Assembly (NCBI RefSeq): GCF_947488025.1
Contig: NZ_CANKYS010000018.1
Location: forward strand, 1-45,588
Direction: 5' to 3'
Length of the DNA stretch: 45,588 nt
Source of the DNA: an uncultured Nocardioides sp.
GTDB lineage: Bacteria; Actinomycetota; Actinomycetes; Propionibacteriales; Nocardioidaceae
Part shown: in pieces, positions 42,684 to 45,588 of the stretch
Layout: every line of letters begins with the position of its first letter
How positions within the stretch are numbered: the first letter of the stretch is position 1
Translations under genes and position numbers: made by a program
Notes under the pieces: model-generated
What the model was told of the DNA's origin: nothing
Seen by the model: only the letters and a program-made list of their open reading frames with translations
The model's database searches: none

Positions 42684-43438
42684 TCGGGCTGCTCCGGCTC
42701 GGGCGTGGGCCAGCGGTCCTCGCGCGCGGCCACCATCAGCGACACCGCCTCGTCGACGTCGTCGGTGAGCACCATCATGTCGAGGTCGGCCTCGTTGACC
42801 TTGCCCTCGGCCAGCACCGTCTCGCGCAGCCAGCCGATGAGGCCCGACCAGTAGGACGTGCCGAGGAGCACGATGGGGAACGACGTCACCTTGCGCGTCT
42901 GCACCAGGGTCAGCGCCTCGAAGAGCTCGTCGAGGGTGCCGAGGCCGCCGGGCAGGACGACGAAGCCCTGGGAGTACTTGACGAACATCGTCTTGCGCGC
43001 GAAGAAGTAGCGGAAGTTGATGCCCTTGTCGACCCACTGGTTGAGACCGGACTCGAAGGGCAGCTCGATGCCGAGGCCGACGCTGGCACCCCCGGCCTCG
43101 CAGGCGCCCTTGTTGGCGGCCTCCATCGCACCGGGGCCGCCGCCGGTGATGACGGCGAAGCCGGCCTCGACCAGCTTGCGGCCCACCTCCTCCCCGATCG
43201 CGTAGAACGGGTGGTCGGCCGGGGTGCGGGCGGAGCCGAAGACCGCGATGGCCGGGCCGGTCTCCGCCAGGGCGCCGAAGCCCTCGACGAACTCCGCCTG
43301 GATCCTCAGCACGCGCCATGGATCGGTATGAAGCCAATCCGTAGAACCCCTTGAATCGAGCAACCGTTGATCCGTGGTGCTCTCATCGTGGATCTGTCCA
43401 CGTCGCTCGACGACTGGACCCTTCACTCGTTCTGTCAC
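42680..43438 (-). CDS. LOG family protein (TIGR00730)
   Basis: 252 residues from GTG 43438. Conserved DESTTDQRLLDSRG near the N-terminus, VFGSART, and the family signature GGGPGAMEAANKGA (PGGxGTxxE-type site at LPGGLGTLDELFEAL). LOG proteins cleave ribose 5-phosphate from cytokinin-type nucleotides (purine nucleoside 5'-monophosphate phosphoribohydrolase), though the bacterial role is often unclear. It is followed by the DivIVA-like gene. Confidence 0.93.
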   Translation of the reverse strand: MTERVKGPVVERRGQIHDESTTDQRLLDSRGSTDWLHTDPWRVLRIQAEFVEGFGALAETGPAIAVFGSARTPADHPFYAIGEEVGRKLVEAGFAVITGGGPGAMEAANKGACEAGGASVGLGIELPFESGLNQWVDKGINFRYFFARKTMFVKYSQGFVVLPGGLGTLDELFEALTLVQTRKVTSFPIVLLGTSYWSGLIGWLRETVLAEGKVNEADLDMMVLTDDVDEAVSLMVAAREDRWPTPEPEQPE

Positions 43439-43626
43439 GACGCCATCCGCCCATAACCGCAGGTCAGAGCTAGGTTTCGTCGCGTCAGCTTATGAGATTG
43501 CGAGCATCCGAAGGTCACGCTCGCACACTATCCAACGGCCAGCAGCACCCGCCGGGGCGGCGGTGACAGGCGAAGACCCATCGCGGCGCGGGGCTCTTGC
43601 GCATCCAATAGAACTCGCTATGCGCG
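43439..43626. other. 188-bp gap with no recognised gene
   Basis: Between the LOG and XRE genes. Composition is less GC-rich than the rest. No tRNA, repeat or convincing att site was found; it may be the left edge of the island that follows. Confidence 0.4.
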
Positions 43627-43869
43627 TCAAGGCATGCGCGCACGCTCGGCATCTTTCAGGAGCTCCGACAGGCGGAGTCCCAGGCTCTGGGCGAGCCGAT
43701 CCGCCACATCGAGCGTCATGCTCCGCTGACCACGTTCGATCAAGCCGATTGAGGTCCGGTGCACGCCTGCCTCGTCTGCAAGCCTCTCCATCGACCAACC
43801 GAGTTCGCGCCGCTCACTGGCGAGACGCCCCGCGATCAGCCGGGAGAGTTCGGCATCGCGGGAGGTCAC
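43627..43869 (-). CDS. XRE-family transcriptional regulator
   Basis: 80 residues from GTG 43869 (TAGCGT six bases upstream). One Cro/C1-type helix-turn-helix: LGWSMERLADEAGVHRTSIGLIERGQR, then a dimerising C-terminus (DVADRLAQSLGLRLSELLKD). It is divergent from a 116-residue unknown gene across a gap with an 18-base perfect palindrome, its likely operator, so it probably represses both promoters. It sits beside a Fic/Doc protein and may be the antitoxin or regulator of that module. Confidence 0.88.
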   Translation of the reverse strand: MTSRDAELSRLIAGRLASERRELGWSMERLADEAGVHRTSIGLIERGQRSMTLDVADRLAQSLGLRLSELLKDAERARMP

Positions 43870-43875
43870 TGGAGG

Positions 43876-43905
43876 ACGCTAGGGATACGCCGCGCGATCT
43901 GTCAC
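43876..43905 (-). promoter_or_regulatory. promoter of the XRE gene
   Basis: On the minus strand, GTGACA (43905-43900) and TAGCGT (43881-43876) are 18 bases apart, and the -10 lies six bases before GTG 43869. The -35 abuts the palindrome at 43905-43922, so a bound repressor would block it. Confidence 0.6.
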
Positions 43906-43922
43906 CGAGACTATAGTCTCGG
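43905..43922. promoter_or_regulatory. 18-bp perfect palindrome, probable XRE operator
   Basis: CCGAGACTATAGTCTCGG is its own reverse complement. It covers TATAGT/TAGTCT, the -10 region of the plus-strand gene at 43926, and touches the -35 of the divergent XRE gene. One site could therefore shut off both transcripts. Confidence 0.7.
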
Positions 43923-43925
43923 GGC

Positions 43926-44276
43926 ATGAACGACGAAGCGCCGTGGGCGGCAGCAGCGAGAGAAGTCGCTGCGAGCGCACCCCCGCTGAGCCTGGAGTCC
44001 ACAGAGGAACTGATTGCGAAACTCAAGGTGCTCGCCGCGCAGCGGGCCGCTCAGGAGCCCGACTCGGTCGCCAGAAGAGAGCGCCTAAATGACCTCCGGA
44101 CAGAGATGCGCCTGACCTGCGAGAGGTACCTGGGTGGCGAGATTGAACTGACTGCCCTTGTTAGGCGCCTTCGCTTCCTAGAGCGAGAACGCGACGGCTT
44201 CGGGCGAGGTTCAACCCAACGCTCCGGGGTTAGAGCTTCGCCAGGCGGCGCAAGATCCTGCGGTACTCCAAGATGA
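43926..44276 (+). CDS. 116-residue helical protein of unknown function
   Basis: Starts MNDEAPWAAAAREVAASAPP at an ATG six bases after TAGTCT. Rich in Ala, Arg, Glu and Leu and probably mostly helical (LESTEELIAKLKVLAAQRAA, then RLNDLRTEMRLTCERYLGGE). No family recognised. The last 47 bases overlap the convergent Fic/Doc gene, and the C-terminal residues there (GVRASPGGARSCG) look unstructured, so the functional part may end near residue 95. Shared operator with XRE suggests one partner of a regulatory or toxin-antitoxin unit. Confidence 0.6.
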   Translation: MNDEAPWAAAAREVAASAPPLSLESTEELIAKLKVLAAQRAAQEPDSVARRERLNDLRTEMRLTCERYLGGEIELTALVRRLRFLERERDGFGRGSTQRSGVRASPGGARSCGTPR

Positions 44277-45462
44277 ACTCGCCCGCGGGTCGAGGGTCAC
44301 CGTCGTAGAAGGCGCTCGAGTCCACTCCATGCTCATCGTCGAGCTGCAACGCGGTTCGCAGCCGTCGCAGGTCGCCGCGATTCACCTCTCGCCCCTCGTC
44401 GCCGTAGACAACCTGGCACTGCAGGGTCCGCTTCCGTTTGCCGAACCCGAGGGACCGGCGCTCTTCGACGTCGCGGTAGAGGTTCATTCGGTTGCCGACA
44501 TTCTTTGCCTGTTCGCACCGAACTCCGTACTCGCCCAGCATCTTCCGCAGCTGGTGCCACTTGATAATCCGCTCGCCGTGCGACAGCTGGCGGGTGTTCG
44601 CCTTGGTCCATTCGGCCATGGCAAGCACCTCTCTGTCTGGCAACTCCGGCCAATCGCGCGGGACAAGGCGGTGCTGAGACACCTTCAAGATGAACCGGAA
44701 GAGGTCCTCGTCGCTGCATGTGACGACGAACCCGTTCTCATCTAGGAAGACGAGGTACGCAACGAGCGCGGTTCGCTTGTTCCCATTCCAGAACGCGTGG
44801 TTGTTGACCAAGGAGTGAGCCAGCGCCGCAGCTGCTAGCTCAACAGAGGGGTACTTCAGCGTGCCATCGAGACCTGTCCGGGGTCGTTCGCATGCGGAAG
44901 ACAGCAGGTCGTCTGAACGAGTACCCGGGGTGTCGATGGGGTTGTCTGTCTGAAGGAAGTCGTCGAACAGCTGCTGGTGGATGTCTCGGACCTCCGCGTC
45001 CTCCAAGTAATGGAGGTCTCTGGGACGGCCGACGCACCTCCACTCGACCGGGGGCGGTGGAGCACTATCGATCCCGTGGCGCTTGCGACTCGCGCGAACC
45101 GACTCCGCCTTGGCGATCTCGACTACGAAGGCACCCGCCCGTTCGAACTTCCGCATCGCGGCAACGCCCCCCTTCGGAAGCGTGCGGGCGCCAATTGACA
45201 ACTCGAGACCCTCGCCGGCCAAGAGCTCGCGGAGCTTGCGATCGTCGATGTCGAGGCGGTTGCACCAGTAATTTACAGAGTTGAGTTCTCTTTTCGAGGC
45301 GAGCCCCAAGGCACTCCGAGCCTGGCTCAGCACTGCCGGACGGATCGCGTCGCTTGGACGCCGCACACTGTCGAGTCCTGCATCCCACAGGGTCACGAGC
45401 GCCTCGTCTATGTCGAGGCCTGCCTCGACAGCCAAGTCGGCCACGGTATGGCGCGCAGCCAC
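44230..45462 (-). CDS. Fic/Doc-domain protein with extra N- and C-terminal domains
   Basis: 410 residues from GTG 45462, the first start after an upstream stop (GGGGGAG is very close, two bases before it). Residues 1-55 resemble the N-terminal domain of initiation factor IF2 (TVADLAVEAGLDIDEALVTL), with a possible second copy about 60-105. The Fic core (about 150-275) carries HAFWNGNKR: His222, Asn228, Lys229, Arg230, the Doc-type motif in which Lys replaces the second Gly of AMP-transferring Fic proteins; Doc phosphorylates EF-Tu. Residues 290-410 are an unrecognised C-terminal domain with IKWHQLRKMLGEYGVR, faintly HicA-like. Base composition is lower in GC (58% in a sample line). Confidence 0.8.
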   Translation of the reverse strand: MAARHTVADLAVEAGLDIDEALVTLWDAGLDSVRRPSDAIRPAVLSQARSALGLASKRELNSVNYWCNRLDIDDRKLRELLAGEGLELSIGARTLPKGGVAAMRKFERAGAFVVEIAKAESVRASRKRHGIDSAPPPPVEWRCVGRPRDLHYLEDAEVRDIHQQLFDDFLQTDNPIDTPGTRSDDLLSSACERPRTGLDGTLKYPSVELAAAALAHSLVNNHAFWNGNKRTALVAYLVFLDENGFVVTCSDEDLFRFILKVSQHRLVPRDWPELPDREVLAMAEWTKANTRQLSHGERIIKWHQLRKMLGEYGVRCEQAKNVGNRMNLYRDVEERRSLGFGKRKRTLQCQVVYGDEGREVNRGDLRRLRTALQLDDEHGVDSSAFYDGDPRPAGEFILEYRRILRRLAKL

Positions 45463-45588
45463 ATCTCCCCCATATCCACGTTCTCACGCGACGGTTACAG
45501 CCAGGTCCTCCCCTAAGCCTCGATCCACCGATGGGCACGGTTGGGATGGGTTGATTGTCGCCGTCGTGGGGTGAGTGTTCGGTGGCGT

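Noticed and set aside
43439..45588. tRNA gene or att site bounding the Fic island
   Set aside because: I scanned both edges for cloverleaf-like inverted repeats and direct repeats and found none convincing; the right edge may lie beyond the window.

Overview
The window is very GC-rich chromosomal DNA with tightly packed genes, frequent 1-4 base start/stop overlaps (ATGA, GTGA, TGATG) and a high use of GTG starts. The gene content (large NAD-glutamate dehydrogenase, sigE-rseA-htrA, WS/DGAT acyltransferases, Ku/LigD-type end joining, DUF2505, DUF3117 and DUF6912-like proteins) points to a high-GC actinobacterium, most likely Nocardioides or a close relative (Nocardioidaceae). This is inferred from family knowledge, not from a search. 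No rRNA, tRNA or CRISPR array was seen, and no gene-free stretch exceeds 300 bases.

Layout. 1-124: two copies of a 23-base repeat resembling an insertion-sequence end. 125-4748 (minus): a Tad/Flp-type pilus operon, tadA-tadB-tadC, a small pilin-like protein and three TadE/TadG-like pseudopilins. 4941-9605 (plus): an SDR reductase, a 695-residue protein whose C-terminal half matches acyl-ACP reductase, and a WS/DGAT acyltransferase; together they look like a wax-ester (fatty acyl to aldehyde to alcohol to ester) pathway. 9535-11451 (minus): a sulfide:quinone-oxidoreductase-like flavoprotein without the second redox cysteine, and an orphan response regulator. 11542-14432: DNA end joining, with a LigD-type polymerase and a separate ATP-dependent ligase divergent from Ku. 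14433-14705: two tandem 56-base palindromic elements. 14706-19265: a carboxyltransferase-domain protein, a CaiB/BaiF CoA-transferase and a deleted MatC/SLC13-like permease on the minus strand, divergent from a GntR/FCD regulator and a TSUP exporter; this resembles a malonate-type catabolic locus with a broken importer. 19251-25042 (minus): an SDR and NAD-glutamate dehydrogenase. 25105-29290: DUF2505, a mini membrane protein, pruA, a DUF6912-like protein and a second WS/DGAT with an altered active site. 29427-32066: a lipoprotein and membrane-protein pair and a secreted RTX-type calcium-binding protein. 32119-34133 (minus): CpaE/TadZ-like and CpaB/RcpC-like pilus proteins, separated by about 27 kb from the main Tad operon. 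34233-38035: a BldC/excisionase-like HTH, the htrA-rseA-sigE operon and a divergent O-methyltransferase, the same arrangement as around sigE in Mycobacterium. 38084-43438: housekeeping genes (monooxygenase-like protein, pepA, DUF3117, PaaG-like hydratase/isomerase, M14 peptidase, membrane protein, DivIVA-like protein, LOG family). 43439-45588: a visibly AT-richer island with an XRE regulator, an 18-base perfect palindrome between divergent promoters, a 116-residue unknown protein and a multi-domain Fic/Doc protein.

Across the window at least nine genes start exactly 6 bases after a TANNNT or CANNNT hexamer, the signature of leaderless transcripts; this was used to decide several starts. The observations most worth following are the acyl-ACP-reductase/SDR/wax-synthase cluster, the XRE-palindrome-Fic island and the degraded malonate-like locus.
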